NCBI GenBank assembly: GCA_038210375.1
Contig: JBBQWT010000016.1
Coordinates: 20,426-84,425 of the forward strand
Reading direction: 5' to 3'
Length of the DNA: 64,000 bases
From: JBBQWT01 sp038210375
Lineage (GTDB): Bacteria > Acidobacteriota > Terriglobia > Terriglobales > Acidobacteriaceae
A model generated the notes under the pieces. That model did not search any database and was not told the origin of the DNA. It worked only from the letters and a program-made list of their open reading frames with translations. Below are positions 35,117 to 44,478 of the stretch, piece after piece (within the stretch, counting starts at the first letter, position 1; every line of letters starts with the position of its first letter). Position numbers and translations under genes: made by a program.

Positions 35117-36154
35117 TTAAAGGCCGTACACACCTATATTTAGTGGCCCCGTCTTTTTTAATCTTGAAAGGCCCAGATCTCGTTCCACGACTGGCCACCA
35201 TGCCTCTGTGGCGTTCCGGTCCCCAGAGATGACGGCTTCGCGCGAGACTCCTCGCGGGGCGGGCACCAATTCGGTGAGACGATCGTAGATCAGCGATCGT
35301 TCCGATCGTGAAGAAGCACGTCCGATCAAGTTGAGTAGCGACAGCGCATCGGCTTTTTTCGCTTCCTGTAGCACGGCGACAGTGGCGTCGCGCCGATCCA
35401 TTTCGCTGACATCTTCGTCGCGCCACCAAGAAAGCAGGGCATATCGAAACGCAGCAGTAGTGGTTTGAGAATACGGTGGCGAGATGCGCCCTTCAGTGGC
35501 GAGACTGGCCATGGAGCCAGCCGGCACCAGTGACTGGCGCAATCCACGGTCGAGGCTGACCCATCCATCAGTCACGCGCAGTTCCCCCTCACCAGAAGGC
35601 GACACGGTGAGAATGTAAGCGCACCCGAGGTCGACAGCACGGGCGGACGGTGTCTCAACAATAAAAACGGCGGGTGGAGCGTTGATCCGAGCCCGAATCT
35701 CGCCGCGTTCGAGATGCAGACGCCTCCGTCCGGTGCGGCTTTCGATAATTGAAACAATCGAGTTCGGTTCAACTTCGAGCCAACCTATGTCTGCTATGCG
35801 CAGCCGGGCGCGTTCTGCTGCCCGAGTGCGCAACGTTTCACCAACGGCTATGACGCCACGGATAGCGGGACGGTCATTGATCGTGGGTGAACCAGATACC
35901 ACGGAGAACTCGAATGCATCACGCGGCACTCCTTTTAGCATGTGCACTAGTGGGAGCAATGCCACGGCTATCAGAATCGACGCCAAAGCGACAAACATGA
36001 AAGGAAGTGGATGAAATACAAACGGCTGGCTTCGTGGGGCCACGCAGAATTCCGGCACAATGTCTGACGGAGCGCGATATTGCGCGAGGACTGCTTCCAA
36101 CCGCGCAACTTCTGGATCGGGCGAATCACTGCGATCCCACAGATACTCGTTCAT
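35117..36154 (-). CDS. FecR-like anti-sigma/regulatory membrane protein
   Basis: A 345-residue single-pass membrane protein: a short cytoplasmic part of about 45 residues, a helix (PFMFVALASILIAVALLPLV), then a periplasmic FecR-type domain. This includes IAVGETLRTRAAERARLRIA, GWLEVEPNSIVSIIE, LERGEIRARINAPPAVFIVE and TPSARAVDLGCAYILTVS, where the V-x-T-P-x-A-x-A-x-x-L-G-C/T core is diagnostic. Its start overlaps the stop of the ECF sigma gene by 4 bp (ATGA), implying translational coupling and a cognate pair. The cytoplasmic segment would bind the sigma factor; no TonB receptor is nearby. Confidence 0.85.
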   Translation of the reverse strand: MNEYLWDRSDSPDPEVARLEAVLAQYRAPSDIVPEFCVAPRSQPFVFHPLPFMFVALASILIAVALLPLVHMLKGVPRDAFEFSVVSGSPTINDRPAIRGVIAVGETLRTRAAERARLRIADIGWLEVEPNSIVSIIESRTGRRRLHLERGEIRARINAPPAVFIVETPSARAVDLGCAYILTVSPSGEGELRVTDGWVSLDRGLRQSLVPAGSMASLATEGRISPPYSQTTTAAFRYALLSWWRDEDVSEMDRRDATVAVLQEAKKADALSLLNLIGRASSRSERSLIYDRLTELVPAPRGVSREAVISGDRNATEAWWPVVERDLGLSRLKKTGPLNIGVYGL

Positions 36155-36699
36155 GACGAAGACTCCTTTCCAAGCACCCGCCGTAGCATTTGCATGCCAC
36201 GGTAGAGATTCACACGCACAGAGCCATGAGTAAGTCCTGTTCGTTCAGCGATTTCGGGGCCGGTAAGCCCCTCCACCAGGCGCAGGATCAGTGTTTCGCG
36301 ATAGGCGTCTGGGAGCGAGCGAATGGCACGCAACGCCTCTGCCGCCTCCGCGGAATTTTGCCCCGGTGAAGCGGCGCCAGTATCGTCCGAAAGCTCTTCC
36401 GACATTAATGATTTGCGGTGATAGTCGGCAGCGCGATTGCGCGCGATTGCACATATCCATCCAGGGAATGCCTCCGGTTTTCGCAGATCGCTAAGTTTGC
36501 GAAGCGCCGCGATGAAGACTTCTTGTGCCTGGTCCTCTACCTCCATTGCCGGCAAACGAGCGAGGAGGAGCCCGTGCACGACCCGCGCGTAACGACAATA
36601 GAGCACTCCAAACGCATCTCGGTCGCCCTGTTGCGCCAGGCGGACAAGCGCACCGTCGGTTTCGGCAGTGCTCATCAGCTCAGCCATTGGGAGACTCAT
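36151..36699 (-). CDS. ECF RNA polymerase sigma factor
   Basis: From the ATG at 36699 the protein has about 182 residues; starts at 36687 and 36675 are also possible, and the longest frame to 36780 adds an unusual hydrophobic N-terminus. Region 2 is GDRDAFGVLYCRYARVVHGL with VEDQAQEVFIAALRKLSDLR and PGWICAIARNRAADYHRK. Region 4 is LPDAYRETLILRLVEGLTGP with IAERTGLTHGSVRVNLYRGM as the helix-turn-helix. It is coupled by a 4-bp overlap to a FecR-like gene. It is divergent from a Tat-exported dioxygenase-like gene 86 bp away, a possible target. Confidence 0.92.
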   Translation of the reverse strand: MSLPMAELMSTAETDGALVRLAQQGDRDAFGVLYCRYARVVHGLLLARLPAMEVEDQAQEVFIAALRKLSDLRKPEAFPGWICAIARNRAADYHRKSLMSEELSDDTGAASPGQNSAEAAEALRAIRSLPDAYRETLILRLVEGLTGPEIAERTGLTHGSVRVNLYRGMQMLRRVLGKESSS

Positions 36700-36785
36700 A
36701 TTAATTAGCAAGACGGTGACTTGGTAACTGGTGTTAGCAAGCGAAAGAAAGAATTTCACAATCACGCTGCTGGTTAACACTTGTC

Positions 36786-37415
36786 ATGAGCCGGAGTCTT
36801 TCCCTTCAGAGGTGGAGCATGACCTGTAGAAGAAGTTTCATAGTGACAATGGGCATGGTTGGTGGGGCAATGATGCTAACGGTGCCGATTAGCTGGGGAT
36901 TTCAATGGCCTGAAAGACCAACTGCAAACAAATCTTCCGGGCCCATCGCGGCAAGGAACGAACCGGGCGCGAAGCTCTTCATTGCTGGACGAGTGTTTCA
37001 GGCCGACGGTCGAACGCCAGCAGCAAACGTTATCGTCTACGCCTACCATACAGATGTAACAGGTTTATATCGACCGGACCATTACACTCCCGACTGGCAG
37101 ACGCGCCGCCCTCGGCTAGAAGGGACGGTGAGAAGCGCCGCGGATGGCTGTTTCGAGTTCTCCACTATTCGCCCCGCGCCGTATCCGAAGCGTACTAATC
37201 CCGCCCACGTGCATTTCGTTCTGTGGTGGCCAGATGGTCACCGTCAAAGCGACACCCTGTGGTTCGAGGGCGACCCGCTGCTTACAAGCGAGGCGCGCGC
37301 GCGTAATGTCCTCAGGGCTGAATTTGCACACATACGTCCGGTTAAGGTTACGTCGGGTACACAGTCCGTCGAGATCAGGTTTCGCAAGCACGCCGAAGGA
37401 GAAGAGTCATGGTGA
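36786..37415 (+). CDS. Tat-exported intradiol dioxygenase-like protein
   Basis: A 209-residue protein with a twin-arginine signal (CRRSFIVTMGMVGGAMML), best started at the ATG at 36786 or 36819. The mature part has the beta-sandwich motifs of intradiol ring-cleavage dioxygenases: FQADGRTPAANVIVYAYHTD, GLYRPDH, RLEGTVRSAADGCFEFSTIR, PAPYPKRTNPAHVHFVLW. The two His of HVHF and a Tyr in PAPYP correspond to the Fe(III) ligands; the second Tyr is plausibly in YRPDHYTP. Aromatic ring cleavage in the periplasm is therefore possible but unproven. It overlaps the YceI gene by 7 bp. Confidence 0.82.
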   Translation: MSRSLSLQRWSMTCRRSFIVTMGMVGGAMMLTVPISWGFQWPERPTANKSSGPIAARNEPGAKLFIAGRVFQADGRTPAANVIVYAYHTDVTGLYRPDHYTPDWQTRRPRLEGTVRSAADGCFEFSTIRPAPYPKRTNPAHVHFVLWWPDGHRQSDTLWFEGDPLLTSEARARNVLRAEFAHIRPVKVTSGTQSVEIRFRKHAEGEESW

Positions 37416-37999
37416 AACGAGCCAGGTTGCAAATCCTACTGGCAGGTGTATTCGCATGTAGCGCGTTCGCGGCGGACACATATCTCATTCGTCCGGTCTA
37501 CTCGAACGTCAATTTTAAGATCACGAAATGGATGGTTCTACCAGAGCAGGGACAATTTCGGGAATTCAGTGGCACTCTGGCCTATGACCCGGCGCACCCG
37601 GAGAATTCACACGTCGAGATAACCGTACAGGCTCGCAGCATCGACACAAAGAATGAGGCGCGTGACTCAGTGTTGCGCTCAGATGATTTCTTCGACGTGG
37701 AGCGGTATCCGACACTAGCTTTTCGCAGTACTGAGGTCCGCCCAAATGGGCCGGACTCGCTGCTCGTTATTGGCGACTTTACAGTGCACGGAACGACCAA
37801 GCGGATCACAATGCCGGTGAAGGTCAGGGGCGTCCACGATGTTCCACATGTCGGCAAGCTTGCCGGTTTTGAAACTACATTCACGATAAATCGTCGTGAT
37901 TATGGTGTGAATGGAGCGCGTTGGGGAGCGGTTCCTGGTTCGCTGAGCGACGAGGTCGAGATTCACTTACTGGTTGGCGCTGCGAAGCCCAGCCACTAG
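37409..37999 (+). CDS. YceI-family secreted lipid-binding-like protein
   Basis: A 196-residue YceI protein with a signal peptide (RARLQILLAGVFACSAFA). The lipocalin-like barrel motifs are present: YSNVNFKITKWMVLPEQGQF, FSGTLAYDP, VEITVQARSIDTKNEARDSV, LRSDDFFDVERYPTLAFRST, IGDFTVHGTTKRITMPVKV. YceI proteins bind long isoprenoid chains in the periplasm. Its start overlaps the preceding dioxygenase-like gene, so the two are co-translated and may handle a common hydrophobic substrate, which is inference. Confidence 0.9.
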   Translation: MVKRARLQILLAGVFACSAFAADTYLIRPVYSNVNFKITKWMVLPEQGQFREFSGTLAYDPAHPENSHVEITVQARSIDTKNEARDSVLRSDDFFDVERYPTLAFRSTEVRPNGPDSLLVIGDFTVHGTTKRITMPVKVRGVHDVPHVGKLAGFETTFTINRRDYGVNGARWGAVPGSLSDEVEIHLLVGAAKPSH

Positions 38000-38277
38000 A
38001 AAGGTTCGCGGTCGTGGTTCGGCGTTCGGCTGACCTGCTTCCCAGTTTCGCCGCTTGAGATTCGAAAAGCTTCATCTTTTACTGGTCCCCCCTTTTTTCA
38101 GCATTTTTGTTGCATTGCAGTCATCTACTTTGGGCAGGCCCACGCATCCGAGTGAAAATCAGCCCTCACACCTGTAGGTCTTTGGTGCCGCGCAGATTGG
38201 TTGCAAAGCTATTGCCTCATCCAGCTGACAACTCTCTAGTCAAGTAACACTTGGCGTTTTATACAGACGTTCGCGGA

Positions 38278-40311
38278 TCAGGGGAGCATCTTCTCCCCGT
38301 TGTCGCCGAAGAAGTACTTATCGAAAAATCGATCCGTAGTTTCAAGTGCACGCAGCTGATTCTCCGTTTTGGAAAAGCCGTGCCCCTCGCCTTCGATGAC
38401 CAGGTACTCCACCGGCACACCTCGAGTGCGCAACGCCTCGACTAAACGATCCGACTGGTCTTTTTTTACCCGAGCATCGTTAGCGCCCTGGATAACCAGC
38501 AGCGGTCGCTCAATTTTTTCTGCGTAATTAAGTGGGCTGCGGTCGTGCTGATATTGAGCATCTTTCGGATCGTTCGGATTGCCAAACTTCTGGTAAATGT
38601 AGGTCGCGGAAGAGGCCCAATAGGCCGGGAAACTCTGGACTAGCGACTTAAGATCGGAGGGTCCAAAAAAATCGGCATGCGCGGCAAACTCAGTCGGAGC
38701 AAACGTTGCTGCCGCAAGGGTCATATAGCCGCCGTAGCTCGTACCCATAATACCCACGCGTTTACCATCGACATGCGCATTCGCGACTAGCCATGCCTTG
38801 CACGCCAGTACGTCCTTTAGTGGGCCTCCACCAAAGTCCTTGTTGTCGAGCTTGGTATATGTCTTCCCGTAGCCCACCGAACCGCGCACGTTGGGCACCA
38901 TCACGACATATCCCTTACTGACCAAGTACTGAGTGAAATTGCGAAAAGTTCGCGCCGACTGTGCGGTTGGCCCGCCGTGAATGTCGAGTACCGCCGGGAA
39001 TGGACCCGCGCCTTTGGGCATGTAGAGAAACGCCGGCACCTCGCGGCCATCGAACGATTTCGCCCGCACCGATGTTGCGGCCACGAACTTGTGTTCCTTG
39101 AGCGACTTCGGCAATGGACTGAATACCTGGTGCGCAGTGCCTTTTTCCAGATCGAGCAACCAGAGCGTCCGCGGGACGGTATCGCTTTCCAAGCGAGCAG
39201 CCAACCAACGGTCGGATTTGGAGAACGCGGCAGGTATCAGATACCCTGACGAGCCGGTTGCAGGGAGCGTTACCGCGTTTTTGGATCTTGTACCCGTGAC
39301 TGTAATCTCGGGCGCCCCATCGACATCGACGCTGGTGAAGAAGTAGTTTCCGCCGTGCGAGAAGCGAGCGTTGAAAACATCCCAATTCGGCGACAGCACC
39401 GTCGTCGATCTCTTCGTCGCGAGATCCATCTCGTGGAGTGCGGTGAACTCTCCGGCTTCGTCGGACGTGTAGTACAGCCTCTTTCCGTCGGGGCTAAGGT
39501 CGGTGGCCGTGTATGTAATGTCCGACTTGTGGGGCGTCAGGAGTGACGGCGTCTTATCGCCGCGCCTAATTACATACAAATTCGTATCAGCGTCGGAGAC
39601 TTCCTCGTTAAGGATAAATTCCTGGTGAGTGCGGTTCGTGAGAGCGAATTCGAGTTTGTCGGAAGCCTGCCACAGAAACGCGGACTTCCTGCTCGCCAGG
39701 TCGTATTCGTAGAGGTCCATGTGCTTCGCATCGCGGCGGCTGGACGTGTAAAGGAAGGTCTTGCCATCGTCAGCCCACCGGACGAAGTCGCAACGCGATG
39801 TCTTGGGATCTTCCGGGAACAGCGCGACGGGTTTCTTTCCGCTCGAGTCGGTGAAGTAAAGCTGCATCAGTTCATCCCCGCCGATGTCGGCTGCGAATAC
39901 CAGGAGGTCCTTAGTCGGGGAGAACTCGAACGACTCGATAAGGCCTTTGACGTGTGTGAGTTGCTTGGCTGGACCATTTCCCACGACGGGACGGGCCCAG
40001 ATATCCATCCGACCGCCTTCGTCTGAGGAGTACGCGAGCACCGACTCGTCACGATTGAATGAGGCGCCTGCGGTCCGCTGGATCTTGAAATACTCGGCGA
40101 GTCGAATCGGCGCCATCGGCGCCCGTTGCGGACCTTGGCCTTGTAAGGTAACAACTGGCGCGGCGATCCACAAGGCCATCGCGATGCTCCTCCACCATCG
40201 GCATCGCTTCGGTCGCGCGAGGTGCCGGGCGAGCACAGTCTTCACTGCGTCAGTCACATGCAGACGTTCCACGAGTAAGCCTCCTGGCCGAAAGTCCCGC
40301 GGCCTTACCAA
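38278..40311 (-). CDS. Secreted prolyl-oligopeptidase-family (S9) peptidase
   Basis: A 677-residue S9 peptidase. The N-terminal two thirds form a propeller with repeated DG-x-x-(L/F) blades (LSPDGKRLYYTSDEAGEFTA). The catalytic alpha/beta-hydrolase domain follows, with Ser525 in GIMGTSYGGYM, Asp612 in QGANDARV and His644 in GEGHGFSKTEN; DIHGGPTAQSA is the oxyanion segment. A hydrophobic segment (SIAMALWIAAPVVTLQGQ) near residue 42-59 is probably a signal or anchor. The exact start is unsure: TTG at 40311, GTG at 40257 or ATG at 40179. It cleaves peptides outside the cytoplasm. Confidence 0.92.
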   Translation of the reverse strand: MVRPRDFRPGGLLVERLHVTDAVKTVLARHLARPKRCRWWRSIAMALWIAAPVVTLQGQGPQRAPMAPIRLAEYFKIQRTAGASFNRDESVLAYSSDEGGRMDIWARPVVGNGPAKQLTHVKGLIESFEFSPTKDLLVFAADIGGDELMQLYFTDSSGKKPVALFPEDPKTSRCDFVRWADDGKTFLYTSSRRDAKHMDLYEYDLASRKSAFLWQASDKLEFALTNRTHQEFILNEEVSDADTNLYVIRRGDKTPSLLTPHKSDITYTATDLSPDGKRLYYTSDEAGEFTALHEMDLATKRSTTVLSPNWDVFNARFSHGGNYFFTSVDVDGAPEITVTGTRSKNAVTLPATGSSGYLIPAAFSKSDRWLAARLESDTVPRTLWLLDLEKGTAHQVFSPLPKSLKEHKFVAATSVRAKSFDGREVPAFLYMPKGAGPFPAVLDIHGGPTAQSARTFRNFTQYLVSKGYVVMVPNVRGSVGYGKTYTKLDNKDFGGGPLKDVLACKAWLVANAHVDGKRVGIMGTSYGGYMTLAAATFAPTEFAAHADFFGPSDLKSLVQSFPAYWASSATYIYQKFGNPNDPKDAQYQHDRSPLNYAEKIERPLLVIQGANDARVKKDQSDRLVEALRTRGVPVEYLVIEGEGHGFSKTENQLRALETTDRFFDKYFFGDNGEKMLP

Positions 40312-40377
40312 TCACGTTACGCAGCCTTGGCGACCCGGTCTTGTCACTTTTAGCGGCTTTGTCATAATGAGGAAGAT

Positions 40378-41190
40378 TTAGGCGCAGAAGATCCTGCGGT
40401 ATGACGCCGGAGTAAGGCCGGTGACCCGCCTGAATGCTTTGGTGAACTGGGCCTGGTCAGCAAAGCCGCATCTTAATGCGATCTCACAAAGCGGCACGTT
40501 CCGCTGGCGGAGTAGCTCTTCGGCGCGCGTCACTCGCCTCCGTCGCAACATCTCTCCAGCCGAGCACCCGAAGGTTTTCCGAAATGAGCGTCCCAGAGAA
40601 AGAGGCTGAACGCCGACTGCTGCAGCAATTTTCTGCAACGTAAGCTTTTCGCGGTAACAATCCTGGATTTGTTGGAAGACGGCGCTCAACGGGGGCGCAG
40701 ACGTTGACTTGTGACCAACCTGTTGGCGGGAAACGTTCGCCAGAAGTTCGAGGGCTAGTCCCTCGATCACGATCGGAGAAAGTGCGTCCAACTGGCGGAG
40801 CTCACGACAAAGTCTCCCGCCCAGCCAAGGCAATTCCCCGCTGGAAAACCCGACTGCTTGCTCGTTAAGGGCACGATGGCTTCCAACCCGATCTGCCAGG
40901 TCCGGTGCGACCGAAAGTGTGAGGAAGGCCCCTCCGCGAGTGCGGAACCGATCATGATGTGTAGTTCCCGCGGGATTGAAAATGACCGCGGGTGGGCCGC
41001 AAATGCCCTTTAGCCCTGTTGCGCTCGTTATATAAGAACCTTTCAACAAGAACTGGAAATGTGCGCCCTCGTGGGTATGGCGTGTAATAACGTCCTCAGG
41101 ACGGTCGACGAATTCGGCCAACGACAAGCCATCCAGGTCAATTCCCTTGAGCCGTGCCCCGTTGAAGGTACCGAAAGGAAGGACTTTCAT
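40378..41190 (-). CDS. AraC-family transcriptional regulator
   Basis: A 270-residue regulator. The N-terminal half has a cupin-like start (ITRHTHEGAHFQFLLKGSYI; IFNPAGTTHHDRF) typical of AraC ligand domains. The C-terminal half carries two helix-turn-helix motifs: LQKIAAAVGVQPLSLGRSFR and LCEIALRCGFADQAQFTKAF, followed by RRVTGLTPASYRR, the AraC signature. The ligand is unknown. It lies 66 bp upstream of the S9 peptidase gene on the same strand, so it may be co-transcribed with it or regulate it. Confidence 0.92.
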   Translation of the reverse strand: MKVLPFGTFNGARLKGIDLDGLSLAEFVDRPEDVITRHTHEGAHFQFLLKGSYITSATGLKGICGPPAVIFNPAGTTHHDRFRTRGGAFLTLSVAPDLADRVGSHRALNEQAVGFSSGELPWLGGRLCRELRQLDALSPIVIEGLALELLANVSRQQVGHKSTSAPPLSAVFQQIQDCYREKLTLQKIAAAVGVQPLSLGRSFRKTFGCSAGEMLRRRRVTRAEELLRQRNVPLCEIALRCGFADQAQFTKAFRRVTGLTPASYRRIFCA

Positions 41191-41561
41191 GTTGAGTAGC
41201 CCGCGTAACGCGAGATTATTACCTATACTTTGCTGAGATGGATATTATTTGCTATGTGATCGCGCAAACTTTTGTGTCGGTTGGTTGAGCGCAAAATTTC
41301 AATTCCACCTTAATTTGTAATGTGCATTCCGAATGAACCGTTATAACGCGTTGCGAGCCCATCTGTGGCGACCTGAACTTTGCATGCCGCTAAATTGAGG
41401 CACTGGGTCCTGAACTCCTGAGCGCGGCGAGCGTTTGGAAGTCGAGGCTGGCGTCATCTTGGATGAAATCCCTCAGAATAAACAGGATCTTTTACCTTCC
41501 GGGTTTATCAACCTCAAACGCTTCTTTGACGAACCGTAGAGCGCTTCCGACCGCCCTCTAG
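41191..41561. other. Intergenic DNA with an unrecognised coding remnant
   Basis: Upstream of the AraC gene. On the plus strand a frame from about 41430 to 41540 reads EAGVILDEIPQNKQDLLPSG and FINLKRFFDEP and stops. The sequence looks protein-like but I do not recognise it and it has no start. It sits directly before a transposase fragment, so it may also be debris. Confidence 0.3.
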
Positions 41562-41656
41562 GTTTCGCAGCAGCTGCGAGAAGCCTTTCCATACGAACAT
41601 TCGTTCCAATCTTTAATTTTTGATCGTGATGCCAAGTTCGGCAGTGAAGGCGATCG
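41562..41656 (+). pseudogene. Fragment of a DDE (rve) transposase
   Basis: The plus strand encodes QQLREAFPYEHSFQSLIFDR and DAKFGSEGDR. This aligns with residues 214-240 of the intact transposase at 62697-63734 (QQLREAFPYDSSHKYLIFDR), including the second catalytic Asp. A TAG precedes it and nothing of the transposase follows. It is a relic of an earlier insertion of the same element family. Confidence 0.7.
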
Positions 41657-41693
41657 ACCTTGCATCTATTATCCTGCGCCTCCGTTGGGCCTA

Positions 41694-43571
41694 TCAGAAA
41701 GCTTTATGACTTAAGTCGAGGATGGCGGGAATAATCATTCCGCCGACGATGTCGTCGCGCTCGCGGTTCCATAGCCCAGTTTGATAGCTGCCGGCGGTGA
41801 ACATTACTACCAGGTCAAATTGAGGAACCACCAGAAGAAGCTGCCCCCCGTTTCCGTTGGCGTGATAGGCCGGATATACGTGGTCGCCCGACTTCACGCC
41901 GACCATGTGCCAGGCCAAGCCTTCATCCACGTCGTAATAGACATTGCGAAAATTGTCGCCCTCGAGCCCAGTCGTAGCCGGAGAAATATGCGCGTGGGGT
42001 GCAAGTGAATCCTTAACCCAGGCTGCGCTGACGATTCGCTTTCCGTTCCAGACGCCTCCGTTGAGATAAGCTTGCCCGACTTTCAGGAAATCCCTGGTGC
42101 GCACGAATACTCCTCCGCCTAGGTAGCCTTCGCCGTTACCCATCAAGTTCCAGTAATAGGGACCGAAGTCCAGCGGGCGGGCGACGGTTCGGTCGAAGAG
42201 GGCGGGAAGCCAATCCCCGGTCACGTGGCTTAAAGCGGCGCCAGCCAGGTTGATGTTCATTGAGCAATAGGCATAATGTGTGCCGGGCTCGAACTTCATA
42301 GGCAGGTCAAGCGTGACTTTCACCCAGTCTGGGCGAGAGCGATCGGCCTCGATCCTGTCTTCGTTACCGGGTGAAGTCTCGGCGTTGTCGTCACACGCCA
42401 GGCCTGAGGTGTGGGTTAGCAAATGACCTAAGGTAATTTTGGCCTTGCGCGGATCAGGATTGGCGAAGGGGCCGAGTGATGACATTACTTCATAGACTTT
42501 CGAATCCGGCGAAATCCTTGCTCCTTCCCTCTTGAGAACACCGAGAATGACTGACGAGAAAGTCTTGCTCGCGGAGCGCGTGTCGTGGGGTTCTTCACTA
42601 CCATTGCCATAGAAATATTCATCGAGCACCAACTTACCACGTCGGGCGATGGCAATTGAATGGATTAACCAGGGCCGGCCGCTCGCTGGATCAATATCAA
42701 TGATTCGCTGCACCGTGCGAGCCAATGCAGCTTCATCCATACCGACGTCCTGCGCGCTTGCGACTACCCAACCGTCTTTACCCGGTGATGGTGCGTGGTA
42801 AGCGTATTTGGTGGAGTCTAGTGGGCGCGGGAAGAAGCTAACCGCCTCATCCGGCGTGATCCGGGCCAGCTCAATAGTCCGGTTCAAGTCGGTCCAGAAG
42901 ATGGCAATGCGTTCGGGATCGCGCAGCATTCTTGCGTGAAGAGTCGCTTCCGGCTGCCCTGCATCAGGCTGGGCGCTAAACTGCAATTGCTCCCCGCTGT
43001 ACAACACTGTGAACTGCATGGCCGCACCGTGGGAGTTCTGTTCAGGATTGCGAAAGGCTGCTTTTGGCCTGTTATCCTTATCGCGAAAAATCTTGAGATA
43101 TAGGGTGAAGGTGTCTTCCAACGGTCGCACTTGTGACCGCCATCGGTTACGACCTACGGGCTGCAGCGTGAGAGACCCGGCGTAGGAGCCAGACTGACCC
43201 GATGGATAGCGGGCGTCTTCCGTTATGGCGCGACGAGCCCAGAATCCATGCAAAACGCCTCCGTTGAGAGCTCCGTGGAAGGTGCCCCCTTCTCTGGGAA
43301 AAATAAGTCGGAAGGTCTGTCCCGTAGTTTTGGCCTCGGCCTTGGCATCGCCGATAGCTCCGTGCCAATGCCTGCCCTCACGAGTGATGAGCAACTCCCC
43401 TTGTAATCCAGTGGTAAATGCCGTCCGGTAACACCACAGCCCGTAAGCAGAGTCAATATCGAGCGGATGGCTGGCTTTTTCCCGTCCGAAAGCTTTCATA
43501 CTGGTCATCGACAAGATGAGGCTGATCACGGATATTAACCGAAGAAGTCGCATCCATATTGAAACCTTCAT
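41694..43571 (-). CDS. Secreted serine hydrolase (beta-lactamase class C/esterase family)
   Basis: A 625-residue protein with a signal peptide (MRLLRLISVISLILSMTSM). The first 260 residues form a beta-rich domain without a clear family. The C-terminal half is a penicillin-binding/beta-lactamase-like domain: the nucleophile Ser in TRSASKTFSSV (SxxK), ITLGHLLTHTSGL, a Tyr motif in HYAYCSMNINLAG and a third motif HANGNGG (HxG replacing KTG). These features fit class C-type esterases and peptidases rather than true beta-lactamases. It acts in the periplasm or outside. Substrate unknown. Confidence 0.87.
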   Translation of the reverse strand: MKVSIWMRLLRLISVISLILSMTSMKAFGREKASHPLDIDSAYGLWCYRTAFTTGLQGELLITREGRHWHGAIGDAKAEAKTTGQTFRLIFPREGGTFHGALNGGVLHGFWARRAITEDARYPSGQSGSYAGSLTLQPVGRNRWRSQVRPLEDTFTLYLKIFRDKDNRPKAAFRNPEQNSHGAAMQFTVLYSGEQLQFSAQPDAGQPEATLHARMLRDPERIAIFWTDLNRTIELARITPDEAVSFFPRPLDSTKYAYHAPSPGKDGWVVASAQDVGMDEAALARTVQRIIDIDPASGRPWLIHSIAIARRGKLVLDEYFYGNGSEEPHDTRSASKTFSSVILGVLKREGARISPDSKVYEVMSSLGPFANPDPRKAKITLGHLLTHTSGLACDDNAETSPGNEDRIEADRSRPDWVKVTLDLPMKFEPGTHYAYCSMNINLAGAALSHVTGDWLPALFDRTVARPLDFGPYYWNLMGNGEGYLGGGVFVRTRDFLKVGQAYLNGGVWNGKRIVSAAWVKDSLAPHAHISPATTGLEGDNFRNVYYDVDEGLAWHMVGVKSGDHVYPAYHANGNGGQLLLVVPQFDLVVMFTAGSYQTGLWNRERDDIVGGMIIPAILDLSHKAF

Positions 43572-43998
43572 AAAAGCCCCCGTCTGTTACTCCATTTCTG
43601 TTTTACACTTCATCTCTGCCGGTAACCGAGAGACGGCTCGCATCTGGAGCTCTACCAGTTGTCGTTACTTGGCGCCGCAAACCGGCTATCCCTTGTGGAT
43701 AGTGGTATGACGCATTCGCGGATAAAACGTTTAACGCTGACAGGTATCGGCCTGCATAACGCAAGAACTCCCAAACACCCCTGACGAGAGCACTATCACA
43801 TCACTAAGCGGCAATTCTCACGCAATTTGTCTTTTTGTCAGTCGCAAGGCTTTTCCGCAAGCTTGCTGGAGAATCGTCAATTCGATCCGATGGTGAAACA
43901 TATTGCACGGGCTAGCACTACGCGTTGCGGAGCTTGCGCCCAGCAGAAGTCGGTCGAGCCACGCACCAGCTCTTCGAGGCTATTGTGTTCCGGCACCT
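43572..43998. other. Intergenic region, nothing supported
   Basis: About 430 bp between the hydrolase gene and the FCD remnant. ORFs on the plus strand have no motif. No hairpin with a T tail and no repeat are evident. Confidence 0.35.
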
Positions 43999-44478
43999 TC
44001 AAGTAATTCTGGCTGTGGCCCTCTGAGCGAGCCAATCCAAGATAGGCTGCCGGCCGGTTTGCATATTCACTCTGAGTGCAGTGCAGGCTTCATCAAGTTC
44101 ACAATTCTCCAGCGCGGCGAGAATTCGCTCATGATCATTGGTGGCGCGGGCCACATTCTGCCCATCTCGCATGAGACCCAGTTCATATCGGCGCGTGCGC
44201 CACATGAACTGTTGCATTAGTCCGAGCAGTATCCTGTTTGGGCATCCAGCCACGAGGAGCAAGTGCCATGAATCATCTAGCGCGACAATGTCTTCAGATT
44301 TGACAGCACGGTCTATTCGCAGGTTCAGCTTTCGAAGTTGAGCGATTGTCGCTTGTGGAGGTACACCGGCAAGGCGCAAAGCTTCGTTGAGATCGTTTAT
44401 GTCGCATTTTAGCGCGTACTCCTTCGCATGCGGAAGGGATTCAAATCTTGAACAAATACGGGGCGGGCTTACCTCCAA
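43999..44478 (-). pseudogene. GntR/FCD regulator lacking its DNA-binding domain
   Basis: The 159-residue frame matches only the FCD ligand-binding domain: LNLRIDRAVKSEDIVALDDS, WHLLLVAGCPNRILLGLMQQ, RRYELGLMRDGQNVARATND, HERILAALENCELDEACTAL. The winged-helix domain that should precede it is missing. The frame begins inside the last codons of the PD40 gene (10-bp overlap), so the junction near 44440 is probably a deletion. A free FCD domain could still dimerise, but regulatory function is unlikely. Confidence 0.7.
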
